This document shows positions 1 to 6,345 of a DNA stretch of 14,417 nucleotides, one piece after another (the stretch's first letter is position 1; each line of letters opens with the position of its first letter). This DNA comes from Anaerolineaceae bacterium (GTDB taxonomy: Bacteria > Chloroflexota > Anaerolineae > Anaerolineales > Villigracilaceae): NCBI GenBank assembly GCA_009885445.1, contig VFKQ01000227.1, forward strand, positions 1 through 14,417, in the 5' to 3' direction. The notes beneath the pieces are model-generated. The model was given only the letters and a program-made list of their open reading frames with translations, was not told the DNA's origin and ran no database searches. The position numbers and the translations under genes are program-made.

Positions 1-2
1 AA

Positions 3-200
3 GCGCCCATGCCAGGTCTCGTGGTTGCCATCACGGTCAACGAAGGCGACACCATCGAAAAGGGACAGGTGCTGATCATCCTCGAGTCGATGAAGATGCA
101 AAACGAGTTGAAGTCGCCCAAGGCCGGCACCATTGGGCGCATCCGCGTCAAATCCGGCGACAGCGTGGAACAACGTCAACCTTTGTTGAGCGTGGTTTAA
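3..200 (+). CDS. Biotin carboxyl carrier (biotinyl) domain, C-terminal fragment
   Basis: This is the 3' end of a gene whose start lies before the window; the frame is open from base 3, ahead of the Met codon at 9. About 65 residues are visible and they form a complete biotinyl-lipoyl domain: a short strand around MPGLVV, the ESMKMQ motif whose Lys is the biotinylation site (AMKM/SMKM class), and a closing strand ending LLSVV. Such domains carry CO2 in acetyl-CoA, propionyl-CoA, pyruvate or oxaloacetate carboxylases. Whether this is a small separate subunit or the end of a long carboxylase cannot be decided from here. The SMKM motif followed by Gln favours biotin over lipoate. No terminator hairpin follows; the next 106 bases hold an inverted repeat pair. 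Confidence 0.9.
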   Translation, partial: APMPGLVVAITVNEGDTIEKGQVLIILESMKMQNELKSPKAGTIGRIRVKSGDSVEQRQPLLSVV

Positions 201-202
201 AT

Positions 203-283
203 TCGGACACGAATTACACAGAAAACACGGATACCATCTTTAATCCCAAAAAGAAATCTGTGACCTCCGTGCAATCCGTGTAC
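203..283. repeat. Inverted pair of short 'CCGTGT'-type intergenic repeats
   Basis: The gap between the biotinyl gene and the zinc-ribbon gene is rich in CGTGT/ACACG words. The 8-mer acacggat (225-232) is repeated inverted as atccgtgt (274-281). Each lies inside a longer related stretch: 203-232 read on the minus strand and 258-282 read on the plus strand both follow the pattern 'CTGTG..CTCCGTG/ATCCGTGT'. I recall similar words scattered between genes of many environmental bacteria. That recollection is unchecked here. The right copy ends just before the Shine-Dalgarno of the next gene. Confidence 0.45.
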
Positions 284-306
284 AAAAAAAATTGTAAGGA
301 TCAATC

Positions 307-939
307 ATGGTCAAATGCCCGTGGTGCGGAACGACGCACATCAACTTTCAACCTAACTGCTCGCGCTGTGGCGGCCCCATGGAAGCGGCTCGCTCGCGTT
401 ACCAAAACGTCCCTCAACAGGAAGAAGATGACGGCAGGGTAATCATGCCGTCCTCCGCGCCACGCAAAATCGCCGAAAATTATCACTGGAAGTTAATGCT
501 CGTAGACGGCTGGGCTATGAGCGCGAGCATCTTCCTGCTCATCGGCGGAATCTTTTTCTTCGTTGGCGTAATCCTGACCATTGGCATCGTCACTGCTTTC
601 GTCGGCATTCCCTTCGCGCTGTTAGGCGGGGCATTTTTGGCAGGCGGCGGCTATGTGGTCTACTGGCGCTACAACGAAGCGCTGAGGACGGCGCATATTT
701 TGAAACTCGGCGAAGCAACGGTGGGTGAAATCACGGGCCTGTCTGAAAATCGCAACGTGCAAGTCAACGGCCGCAACCCGTGGACGATTACATATCAGTT
801 CAACTACAACGGACAGCAGTATCAAAAATCACTAACCACGCTCACTGAACCCGGTCCGCGCCTGCAACAGGGACGCAGAATCTGCGTCTTGCATTTACCC
901 GACGCGCCGGAGTACAGTACGCTGTATCCGCATCCGTAA
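307..939 (+). CDS. Zinc-ribbon membrane protein with DUF3592-like C-terminal domain
   Basis: A 210-aa protein of unknown function. Residues 4-21 form a zinc ribbon (CPWC ... CSRC, Cys 4, 7, 18, 21). A polar linker of about 40 residues follows, then two adjacent hydrophobic segments (about 71-95 and 97-120, rich in Gly/Ile/Phe/Val). The C-terminal 80 residues contain a short beta-rich domain (GEATVGEITG ... ITYQFNYNGQQY) resembling DUF3592-type domains, usually found on one side of a membrane hairpin. An AAGGA Shine-Dalgarno at 296-300 sits 6 nt before the ATG and supports this start. It has no clear operon partner. The minus-strand frame over the same DNA looks like a shadow. The architecture is clear; the function is not. 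Confidence 0.85.
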   Translation: MVKCPWCGTTHINFQPNCSRCGGPMEAARSRYQNVPQQEEDDGRVIMPSSAPRKIAENYHWKLMLVDGWAMSASIFLLIGGIFFFVGVILTIGIVTAFVGIPFALLGGAFLAGGGYVVYWRYNEALRTAHILKLGEATVGEITGLSENRNVQVNGRNPWTITYQFNYNGQQYQKSLTTLTEPGPRLQQGRRICVLHLPDAPEYSTLYPHP

Positions 940-993
940 TATTGTCCGCGCGGCCCCGGCCCAGTAACACAAACCGTTGAAACTGTCGAATAG

Positions 994-1030
994 GTCCCAC
1001 TTTTCAAAAATAATTTTTGAAAAGTGGGAC
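994..1030. repeat. Perfect 17-bp inverted repeat (hairpin)
   Basis: gtcccacttttcaaaaa (994-1010) and its exact reverse complement (1014-1030) are separated by only 3 nt (taa). The arms have a GC-rich outer end and an A/T inner end, and no T-run follows on either strand, so it is not a typical intrinsic terminator. It begins 54 nt after the stop of the zinc-ribbon gene and ends 134 nt before the next start. It could be a small mobile palindrome, an RNA processing hairpin or a factor-assisted terminator. Confidence 0.8.
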
Positions 1031-1164
1031 GGAAATGCTGAAAGGCATCTGATTTTTTGGTGTTCCGAACAACATTTTTAGAACCACGGGTTTTTCGACG
1101 GTCTCGTTCGGCGGCTAGGCATAGTTTGTGTCATAATGGTGAAATCTAACAGGTTTTCCAAACT

Positions 1165-1434
1165 ATGAGAAAACAAGCCAGTCAGGCCAGCCCACAATTA
1201 ACCGCCGCAATTTTGGAAGCAGTTGACAATCAACTGCGAGATTCGAATCCGCCAGAGACAAAGGAAACTTATGACCGTCTCGTTGCAAGCGGTATTTCCG
1301 ACAAAGAGGCGCGTCGCTTAATAGCGGTTGCGCTTTCCACTGAAATATTTGAAGTATTGAAAAACAAAAAGGACTATAAACCGCAAAGATATATTGCATC
1401 CTTGCGAAGGTTACCGAACCTTCCCTGGGATTAG
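1165..1434 (+). CDS. Conserved hypothetical 89-aa protein
   Basis: A small, charged, soluble protein of unknown function with no signal peptide or membrane segment. The pattern is helix (AAILEAVDNQLRD), then NPPETKETYDRLVASG, then SDKEARRLIAVALSTEIFEVLKNKK and a C-terminal YIASLRRLPNLPWD. I recall proteins with this layout (NPPE...RLv..G....eA...I......e...l, ending LP.LPW) as stand-alone hypothetical genes in several phyla, but I cannot name a family safely. The ATG follows an AT-rich stretch with a possible -10 (cataat, 1132-1137) and no strong Shine-Dalgarno. The gene is flanked by gaps on both sides and is probably monocistronic. It is more AT-rich than the genes downstream. Confidence 0.75.
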   Translation: MRKQASQASPQLTAAILEAVDNQLRDSNPPETKETYDRLVASGISDKEARRLIAVALSTEIFEVLKNKKDYKPQRYIASLRRLPNLPWD

Positions 1435-1574
1435 TAGAGGGTTGCAGACCGGTTGCCCAACAAGTAGTATTAAATTCTTTCACGCAGCGGCATGACTTCC
1501 ACGCATAAATTTTTTTCACGAATGTCAGCGGCACAGATGACGGTAAGCTTAAAACCAATCGCGGAGACCCCATC

Positions 1575-1883
1575 ATGCTCGAACTCAGACCCACCTGCGA
1601 AAACTGCAACAAGCGCCTGCCGCCCGAATCGCTCGAAGCGCGCATCTGCTCCTACGAATGTACCTTCTGCGCCGACTGCGCCGAGGGACTCCTGCACGAC
1701 GTCTGCCCAAACTGCGGCGGCGGATTCAGTCCGCGCCCGGTGCGGCCCGCCAAAAACTGGAAGGGCGACAACTTCCTCAGCGCGAACCCGGCCAGCGCAG
1801 TGGTGAAGCACAAGCCGGTAGATTTGTCCGCGCATGATTTTTTTGCCGCGACGCTCAAATTCATTCCGCCCGAAAAACGATAG
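1575..1883 (+). CDS. DUF1272 family cysteine-rich protein
   Basis: A 102-aa protein whose N-terminal half matches the DUF1272 pattern: MLELRP at the start, then C8-x2-C11, C25-x3-C29-x2-C32-x2-C35 and C44-x2-C47, with the signature SYECTFCADCAE and VCPNCGGGFSPRPVRPA. The eight cysteines suggest a compact zinc-binding protein, and the family has no established function. The last 40 residues (from the KNWKGDN region) go beyond the usual short core and have no motif I recognise. A ggag at about 1562 precedes the ATG by roughly 9 nt. The following gene starts 26 nt after the stop on the same strand, so the two are probably co-transcribed. Confidence 0.85.
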   Translation: MLELRPTCENCNKRLPPESLEARICSYECTFCADCAEGLLHDVCPNCGGGFSPRPVRPAKNWKGDNFLSANPASAVVKHKPVDLSAHDFFAATLKFIPPEKR

Positions 1884-1909
1884 TCACAACGCAACAGGAG
1901 TCACTCCAC

Positions 1910-2245
1910 ATGAACTTTCTCTTCAGCAAAAAACAAAGTGTCAAAGCCTTCGCGGAGGTTCTTGAAGATGGCCGCGCTGTGCTGAACCGTGAAATGCAAA
2001 AACCAAAATATAACGAATACAAGGGCGCCGAACCCATGCTCAAGATTGCAGTCCGCGTTCAGCCCGAGAATGAACCTCCCTTTGAAGCCAAAATGAAAGT
2101 GAGCCTGACCAAATCCTATCTGTTGATTGCGGGCGTGCGCGTGCAAGTGGCATACGACCCAAAAAAGAAACAGGATGTTACGCTGGACGATGACGATCAA
2201 GCCATCCTTGCGCGCAATCCGCAATTAATCAAAAAGCAAGCATAA
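1910..2245 (+). CDS. Small hypothetical protein with DUF3592-like beta domain
   Basis: A 111-aa soluble protein. The N-terminus (MNFLFSKKQSVKAFAEVLEDGRAVL) is followed by a beta-rich stretch: MLKIAVRVQPENEPPFEAKMKVSL, GVRVQVAYDP and DVTLDDDD. This order (hydrophobic strand, ExPPFEA, 'G..V.V.YDP') is seen in small proteins of Actinobacteria and Chloroflexota that resemble the soluble part of DUF3592 proteins; the C-terminal domain of the 307-939 protein is of the same general kind. AGGAG lies 9 nt before the ATG. It sits between the DUF1272 gene and the PhoD-like gene with gaps of 26 and 18 nt, suggesting one transcript. The function is unknown. Confidence 0.75.
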   Translation: MNFLFSKKQSVKAFAEVLEDGRAVLNREMQKPKYNEYKGAEPMLKIAVRVQPENEPPFEAKMKVSLTKSYLLIAGVRVQVAYDPKKKQDVTLDDDDQAILARNPQLIKKQA

Positions 2246-2263
2246 ACCATCCAACTACAAACG

Positions 2264-3688
2264 ATGAAACTATCCAACTCCCTCCTGCTCGGCCCCATCG
2301 TGGGCGGACTCAGCTACAAGAGCGCGAACATTTGGGCGCGGGCAAAATCTCCCGCCACAATGTATGTCTGGCTTGGCACGAGCGCGGACTTGCGCGATGC
2401 CAGGCGCGTCGGGGAGGCGCCCCTCGTCAGCGCGGACGGGTGCGCGGGCGTGGTGACGCTCGAAAAACTCAAAGCGGCGACAAAATATTTTTATGCGGTC
2501 AGCCTGCGCAGGGTGCGTCCCAGCCCGAATGAATTCCACTCGTTCAGCACATTTCCAAAACCGCGTTCTAAAAAATCTTTTTCATTTGCGTTCGGCTCGT
2601 GCTATCTACCGCCCGATGAGCACGGCGGACAAACGATGGACGAATTGTACAAGCGCATTAAAACGGACGATCTGCGCTTCGGCGTTTTTCTCGGCGACCA
2701 AATTTATGCCGACAACATTAAACAAAACGGGCTGGGCCGCGTGGCAGTGACGGTGGACGAGTATCGCGCGGTTTACGAATATGCGTGGTCACGACCGGTC
2801 ATGCAAAAACTTTTGCCGGACCTGCCGCTGTTTATGACCCTCGACGATCACGAAGTGGACGACGACTGGCGTTGGCAGGATGCCGAACGCCGCTGGGCGC
2901 ACATTCCGCCCCTCAATCAATTCCGCCGCTGGCTGGCGGGTCTGCCGCCCGAACAGCGCAATATTTCTCCCGAGCGCGTGCGCGCCGCGTTGAAGGCGTA
3001 TCACGAACATCAAACCATGCACGCACCCGAGATGATGTTCCCGCCCGAGATGAATGCGCTGGGTGAATTCCAATTTCCGAAACATGACGCCGGTTCGCTG
3101 GCCTATTCTTTTTACGTGGGCGGCGCAGCCTTCTTCGTGATGGACACGCGCACCATGCGCGTCAAGGGCGAAAAGAAAACTCTGCTTGGCGAGGGTCAAT
3201 GGATTGCATTGCAGGAATGGCTCAAAAAAGTGAAGGATGATTACCCCGTCAAATTCATCATCTCATCTGGCACTTTGCTGTATCCATTTTGGTTGGACAT
3301 CTCACACGACCGCTGGGAGGGTTTCCGCGATGAGCGCGAACGTCTGTTAAAGTTTCTAGCGACCAACGAAATTGAAGGCGTACATATTCTCACTGGCGAC
3401 ATCCATTCCGCGCACGCTGTCAGCGCCGAACTCAATTGCCCGAGCGGCCGGCGCATTCCCATCTTTGAATTTTGTGCAACGCCATTTGAACAAGGCGGCT
3501 CGTGGATAACCAATACCTATTATCCCATGCGCTCGCCATGGCTCGGCAAACAGAAAAAAATATTTTATCAACGCGGACAAAACTTCGGCGTGGTGCATGT
3601 GGATTTCGAATCGCCCACCCCCGTGGTCTCTTTCACTTTGCATTGCAATGATGGCGGTTGGAAAACCCTGCCGCCCGTCAAGGCCTAA
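2264..3688 (+). CDS. PhoD-like metallophosphoesterase (alkaline phosphatase D family)
   Basis: A 474-aa enzyme of the PhoD-like calcineurin-fold family, which hydrolyses phosphate mono- or diesters with bound metal ions. Residues 1-95 are a fibronectin-like N-terminal domain (GPIVGGLSYKSANIWARA). The metallophosphatase core shows FGSC (110-113), LGDQIYAD (143-150), LDDHEVDDDW (193-202), DTRT (294-297) and LTGDIHSAH (376-384), which supply the Asp, His and Cys metal ligands. There is no signal peptide or Tat motif, so unlike classical PhoD it probably acts in the cytoplasm. No Shine-Dalgarno is obvious 5' of the ATG, consistent with coupling to the gene ending 18 nt upstream. Its 3' end overlaps the convergent murI by 11 bp. 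The true substrate is not predictable. Confidence 0.92.
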   Translation: MKLSNSLLLGPIVGGLSYKSANIWARAKSPATMYVWLGTSADLRDARRVGEAPLVSADGCAGVVTLEKLKAATKYFYAVSLRRVRPSPNEFHSFSTFPKPRSKKSFSFAFGSCYLPPDEHGGQTMDELYKRIKTDDLRFGVFLGDQIYADNIKQNGLGRVAVTVDEYRAVYEYAWSRPVMQKLLPDLPLFMTLDDHEVDDDWRWQDAERRWAHIPPLNQFRRWLAGLPPEQRNISPERVRAALKAYHEHQTMHAPEMMFPPEMNALGEFQFPKHDAGSLAYSFYVGGAAFFVMDTRTMRVKGEKKTLLGEGQWIALQEWLKKVKDDYPVKFIISSGTLLYPFWLDISHDRWEGFRDERERLLKFLATNEIEGVHILTGDIHSAHAVSAELNCPSGRRIPIFEFCATPFEQGGSWITNTYYPMRSPWLGKQKKIFYQRGQNFGVVHVDFESPTPVVSFTLHCNDGGWKTLPPVKA

Positions 3689-4502
3689 ACAGACGCGTCT
3701 CGCCATCCCATTCCAATCGCGACACTGCGCCAGTCTCGCCCAATAATTTCGGCAACAACGATTCGACTTTCGCCGCCTCGCCGGACGTGAACATCTGGAC
3801 TTTTCCGCCCGCTGACAAATTCAGCCCTCCCCCCGCATCTAACAGACGTTGGGCCTGCTTCGCCACCGAGGGAGCTGGGTCAATCACCCGAACATCTCGC
3901 CCCACGATCTGCTCAATGAGCGGAATCACAAACGGAAAGTGTGTGCAAGCCAGCACCACCGTGTCAATATTTTTTTCCAGCATGGGGTGAAGCGCTGATT
4001 CTAAAATTTCGCGCGTGCGCGCTCCATCCAAATCGCCGCGCTCGATTTGCTGAACTAAGCCGTCGCAAGTGTTCGTCAACAAAGTGACCTCCCCCGCAAA
4101 CCTCTCCACCACCGACGCATATAACGCGCCCTGAAAAGTCGTTGGCGTTGCGAGTACACCGACGACACCCGTGCGAGTCGTCTCCGCCGCGGGCTTGACA
4201 GCTGGCTCCATGCCGACGAATTTCACCTGCGGGAAAGTCTCGCGCAAATGAGTCAACGCCGCGGCGGACGCGGTATTACAAGCCACCACAATTAACTTCG
4301 CGCCCTCGTCCAGCAAAAAGCGCGTGATGCCCGCCGAAAAATCGCGTATCTGACTCATTTCGCGCGGCCCGTACGGCACATGCGCCTGATCGCCGAAGAA
4401 GACGATGTTCTCGCTCGGCATCAACGCGCGCATTGCGCGCAGGACAGAGAGTCCGCCTACGCCTGAGTCGAATACGCCGATGGGGTTTGTGGAATCTGGC
4501 AT
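3678..4502 (-). CDS. murI: Glutamate racemase
   Basis: A 274-aa cytoplasmic enzyme interconverting L- and D-glutamate to supply D-Glu for peptidoglycan. Visible family motifs are IGVFDSGVGGLSVL (D12, S13), PYGPRE (44-48), VACNTASAAAL with catalytic C75, and LACTHFPFVIP with catalytic C186 and H188. Its length is usual for MurI. The region between the two cysteines reads NTCDGLVQQIE where many homologues have C-P-x-x-V...E, a mild divergence. The start lies 7 nt after the stop of the upstream HNH gene on the same strand, with a GGAAGAAG stretch across the junction, so they may share an mRNA. The convergent overlap with the PhoD-like gene leaves no room for a terminator. Confidence 0.96.
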   Translation of the reverse strand: MPDSTNPIGVFDSGVGGLSVLRAMRALMPSENIVFFGDQAHVPYGPREMSQIRDFSAGITRFLLDEGAKLIVVACNTASAAALTHLRETFPQVKFVGMEPAVKPAAETTRTGVVGVLATPTTFQGALYASVVERFAGEVTLLTNTCDGLVQQIERGDLDGARTREILESALHPMLEKNIDTVVLACTHFPFVIPLIEQIVGRDVRVIDPAPSVAKQAQRLLDAGGGLNLSAGGKVQMFTSGEAAKVESLLPKLLGETGAVSRLEWDGETRLFRP

Positions 4503-4509
4503 TGGGTTT

Positions 4510-4998
4510 TCACTTCTTCCGCCGAGAATCTCGCAGAATTTCGTGTTTTATGAATTTCGCCACCAAATCCAGCGCTTGATCGTTTTCCGTTTCAATTTGA
4601 GTACGAAACCATATTCCTAACTTCAATATCCACTGAAACTCCTCGGCCCCGTAATTCCATCGGTAATTATTGCATATTTTGTGAGCGGGTAAATAGTTGT
4701 CCAACGAATTCGCTCCACCATGGGCATGAGCAAACACATGGTCGGCCTGCCACTTTTCTCTGACAGTAATTTTTCCACCACAAATATGACAGCGACGACC
4801 CGTCTTTTTTAGAATTTCTTTCCTGTCAGCAGGACTTAGTGAATTTCTAGACTGCCTTGTCAAAGCGTTATTGTTGCGAGAATCGCGACGATCTCTACGC
4901 AACACTTTAATATGTTCTACAAAATCTTCCGTGGTCTTAAAAAGGGCATCTGCCTTAGCCATAATTACGCTCCCGTTTTTCAAAAAAATATCTTTCAT
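4510..4998 (-). CDS. HNH endonuclease domain protein
   Basis: A 162-aa protein with a ββα-metal nuclease core: CHIC (C70, C73), ADHVFAHAHGG (D86-H87), N101 in SLDNYLPAH and KICNN (C109, N110), the H-N-H residues plus a structural zinc site. The N-terminus (LFKTTEDFVEHIKVLRRDRRDSRNN) is basic and helical; the C-terminus is Trp/Lys rich. The start at 4998 has GGAGG 9 nt upstream; an internal ATG at 4962 (MAKADALF) has GGAG at 7 nt and is an equal alternative. The gene is visibly more AT-rich than murI or the C26 gene beside it, which suggests later acquisition. No methyltransferase or phage gene accompanies it, so a restriction or homing role is only a possibility. Confidence 0.85.
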   Translation of the reverse strand: MKDIFLKNGSVIMAKADALFKTTEDFVEHIKVLRRDRRDSRNNNALTRQSRNSLSPADRKEILKKTGRRCHICGGKITVREKWQADHVFAHAHGGANSLDNYLPAHKICNNYRWNYGAEEFQWILKLGIWFRTQIETENDQALDLVAKFIKHEILRDSRRKK

Positions 4999-5018
4999 TT
5001 TCCTTACCCTCCCTCGCA

Positions 5019-5024
5019 ATTATA
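5019..5024 (-). promoter_or_regulatory. -10 box of the HNH gene
   Basis: On the minus strand a perfect TATAAT lies here, 20 nt before the ATG at 4998, with the GGGAGGG Shine-Dalgarno between. A start of transcription about 7 nt downstream would leave a leader of roughly 14 nt containing the ribosome site and would exclude the in-frame ATG at 5019. No convincing -35 hexamer is seen 16-18 nt upstream. Confidence 0.5.
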
Positions 5025-5030
5025 CAATCC

Positions 5031-5061
5031 AAAAACCCGTTTTTTCGCAGAAATCGGGTTT
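5031..5061 (-). terminator. Intrinsic terminator after the peptidase C26 gene
   Basis: On the minus strand AAACCCG and CGGGTTT (plus positions 5055-5061 and 5033-5039) pair, with a further 3 bp inside after one mismatch, and the 3' arm runs into TTTTT. It begins 11 nt after the stop of the gene ending at 5073 and precedes the HNH promoter. The word pair AAACCCGATTTCTG/CGGGTTT resembles short palindromes I recall as frequent between genes in related genomes. Confidence 0.65.
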
Positions 5062-5072
5062 CTTATTTAAGG

Positions 5073-5783
5073 CTAACCAGCCGCCTCCACGAAAGACTTA
5101 AATAACTTCCTCATCTCGGCGCTATCCCTCATCCATTCGGGATGCCATTGCACAGCGACGGCAAACTTGTGCTCCGGGAGTTCGATGCCTTCGATCAGGC
5201 CATCAGACGCGAAGGCAGTCGCTTTCAGATTGGGAGCCAAATCTTTGATGCCCTGATGGTGCAAACTATTGACTTGCATCAGCGGCTGGCCCAGAATCTC
5301 AGCGAGACGAGTCCCCTCCTCCACGCGGACGGGGTGAGTCAGTGTGGAGCGTGGTTTGTCGTGCTGGTCATGTTGCAGGGCGTTAGGCAATTGGTCGAGA
5401 ATGTGCGTGTACAGCGTCCCACCGAGGGCCACGTTCATCACTTGCAGTCCGCGACAAATGCCGAGGAAGGGCTTGTCGCCTTCGGCGGCGGCGCGCAGGA
5501 GAGCCAACTCAATCGTGTCGCGCTCCGCCTCCACGTCCACGGTTTGATGCGGCTGGCCGGCGAAATGCTCGGGGTCAATGTCCGCGCCGCCGGAAAACAG
5601 AATCCCGTCGAGGCGCGAAAAGAGCGAGCGCCAGCCGTCCTCGGGCAGGTCGGGCGGAATCAAAATCGGCACCGCGCCAGCGTCGATTAGCGCGGTCACG
5701 TAAGCGCGCATAATCTGCACAACGGGCAATCCGCTTTCGTTGGTCGTGTGGCGGGAGGTGATTCCAATTAATGGGCGGGGCAT
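5073..5783 (-). CDS. Gamma-glutamyl-gamma-aminobutyrate hydrolase-like class I glutamine amidotransferase (peptidase C26)
   Basis: A 236-aa cytoplasmic hydrolase of the PuuD/peptidase C26 family, which cleaves gamma-glutamyl bonds (PuuD releases GABA from gamma-glutamyl-GABA in putrescine breakdown). It begins PRPLIGITS, then has LDGILFSGGADIDP (59-71), the nucleophile elbow FLGICRG with C110, NSLHHQGI (172-179) and VQWHPEW with H214 and E216 completing the triad. I chose the ATG at 5783; the frame is open far upstream but that part is a low-complexity purine tract and the rplS terminator region. GAGGAAAGAAG lies upstream as a loose ribosome site. No other putrescine genes are adjacent, so the exact substrate is uncertain; a flavin amine oxidase lies 1.8 kb away. 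Confidence 0.92.
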   Translation of the reverse strand: MPRPLIGITSRHTTNESGLPVVQIMRAYVTALIDAGAVPILIPPDLPEDGWRSLFSRLDGILFSGGADIDPEHFAGQPHQTVDVEAERDTIELALLRAAAEGDKPFLGICRGLQVMNVALGGTLYTHILDQLPNALQHDQHDKPRSTLTHPVRVEEGTRLAEILGQPLMQVNSLHHQGIKDLAPNLKATAFASDGLIEGIELPEHKFAVAVQWHPEWMRDSAEMRKLFKSFVEAAG

Positions 5784-5835
5784 CTTTTCTTTCTTCTTTC
5801 CTCTTTCTTCTTTCTTCGCGTCCTTCGCGGTGAAA
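5784..5835. repeat. Polypyrimidine tract joined to a 'CTTCGCGTCCTTCGCGGTGAAA'-type repeat
   Basis: Bases 5784-5813 are almost pure C/T on the plus strand (units of ttcttt). They are followed at 5814-5835 by a sequence made of two CTTCGCG words ending GGTGAAA. I recall this repeat type from intergenic DNA of many unrelated bacteria; I have not checked it. Here it forms the untranslated leader of the C26 gene, between that gene and the rplS terminator. Confidence 0.45.
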
Positions 5836-5852
5836 GAATCCCAAGAATCAAA

Positions 5853-5880
5853 AGACCCCAAAGGCTCGCCTTCGGGGTCT
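5853..5880 (-). terminator. Intrinsic terminator of rplS
   Basis: A 12-bp stem (agacccc-aaagg at 5853-5864 against ccttc-ggggtct at 5869-5880, one G·U) closes a 4-nt loop 6 nt after the rplS stop. On the minus strand it is followed by TTTGATT after the last paired T, a moderate U tract. On the plus strand it is followed by cgcttttt, so it may act in both directions. Confidence 0.75.
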
Positions 5881-5886
5881 CGCTTT

Positions 5887-6240
5887 TTAGTTGTCGAACT
5901 TCTGCTTGAGGCGGGCAGACTTGCCGGTGCGCTCGCGCATGAAGTACAACTGCGCGCGGCGGACGACGTTGTGGCGTTCCACAACGACCTTGTCAATGCG
6001 CGGGGAGCGCATCATGAAAGTGCGCTCCACGCCGATGCCGTTGCTGGCCATGCGGCGCACAGTGAAAGCGGCTTCGTTGCCACCTTTGCGTAAGCGGATG
6101 ACAGTGCCTTTGAATTCCTGGATGCGCTCGCGCTCGCCTTCCTTGATTTTCACATGCACGCTGACGGTGTCGCCGGGGCGCAGAGCGGGGATATTGGGGT
6201 TTGCGGCGGCATTCAGAGATGCCATGATTTGATCAGTCAT
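5887..6240 (-). CDS. rplS: 50S ribosomal protein L19
   Basis: A 117-aa ribosomal protein that sits at the interface of the 30S and 50S subunits. Diagnostic stretches are IPALRPGDTVSVHVKIKEG, ERIQEFKGTVIRLRKGG, FTVRRMASNGIGVERTF, SPRIDKVVVERHNVVRRAQLYFMRERTGKSARLK. Length and composition are normal. AAGGA lies about 9 nt before the ATG and a strong extended -10 promoter lies upstream. In many bacteria rplS follows rpsP-rimM-trmD; here it is alone with its own promoter and terminator. Confidence 0.98.
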   Translation of the reverse strand: MTDQIMASLNAAANPNIPALRPGDTVSVHVKIKEGERERIQEFKGTVIRLRKGGNEAAFTVRRMASNGIGVERTFMMRSPRIDKVVVERHNVVRRAQLYFMRERTGKSARLKQKFDN

Positions 6241-6283
6241 TTTTCTTTATCCTTGCTAGATTATTTTTGTTAAGCGAAGCGGC

Positions 6284-6313
6284 ATTATAGCATACAGGTT
6301 AGGGGCGCGGCAA
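6284..6313 (-). promoter_or_regulatory. rplS promoter (extended -10)
   Basis: On the minus strand TGCTATAAT (plus 6292-6284) is a perfect extended -10, with TTGCCG (6313-6308) 18 nt upstream as a 4/6 match to the -35. Transcription would start near 6277, giving a leader of about 37 nt with the AAGGA ribosome site. Confidence 0.7.
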
Positions 6314-6345
6314 GGCAAATGAGAAATTCGTTTTATGCCACGACT

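Noticed and set aside
1470..1835. Minus-strand 121-codon open frame over the DUF1272 gene
   Set aside because: It mirrors a strongly supported plus-strand gene with eight ordered cysteines; the translation has no family motifs and no ribosome site.
4510..4998. Homing endonuclease or restriction system
   Set aside because: Only a lone HNH protein is present, with no intron/intein boundaries and no methyltransferase; the data support only the domain call.
5142..5690. Plus-strand 182-codon frame over the peptidase C26 gene
   Set aside because: Shadow of the minus-strand hydrolase, which has the complete Cys-His-Glu catalytic set.
5784..5996. N-terminal extension of the C26 protein up to the ATG at 5996
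   Set aside because: It would translate the rplS 3' end, its terminator and a purine tract; family members begin at PLIGIT-like sequence, matching the ATG at 5783.
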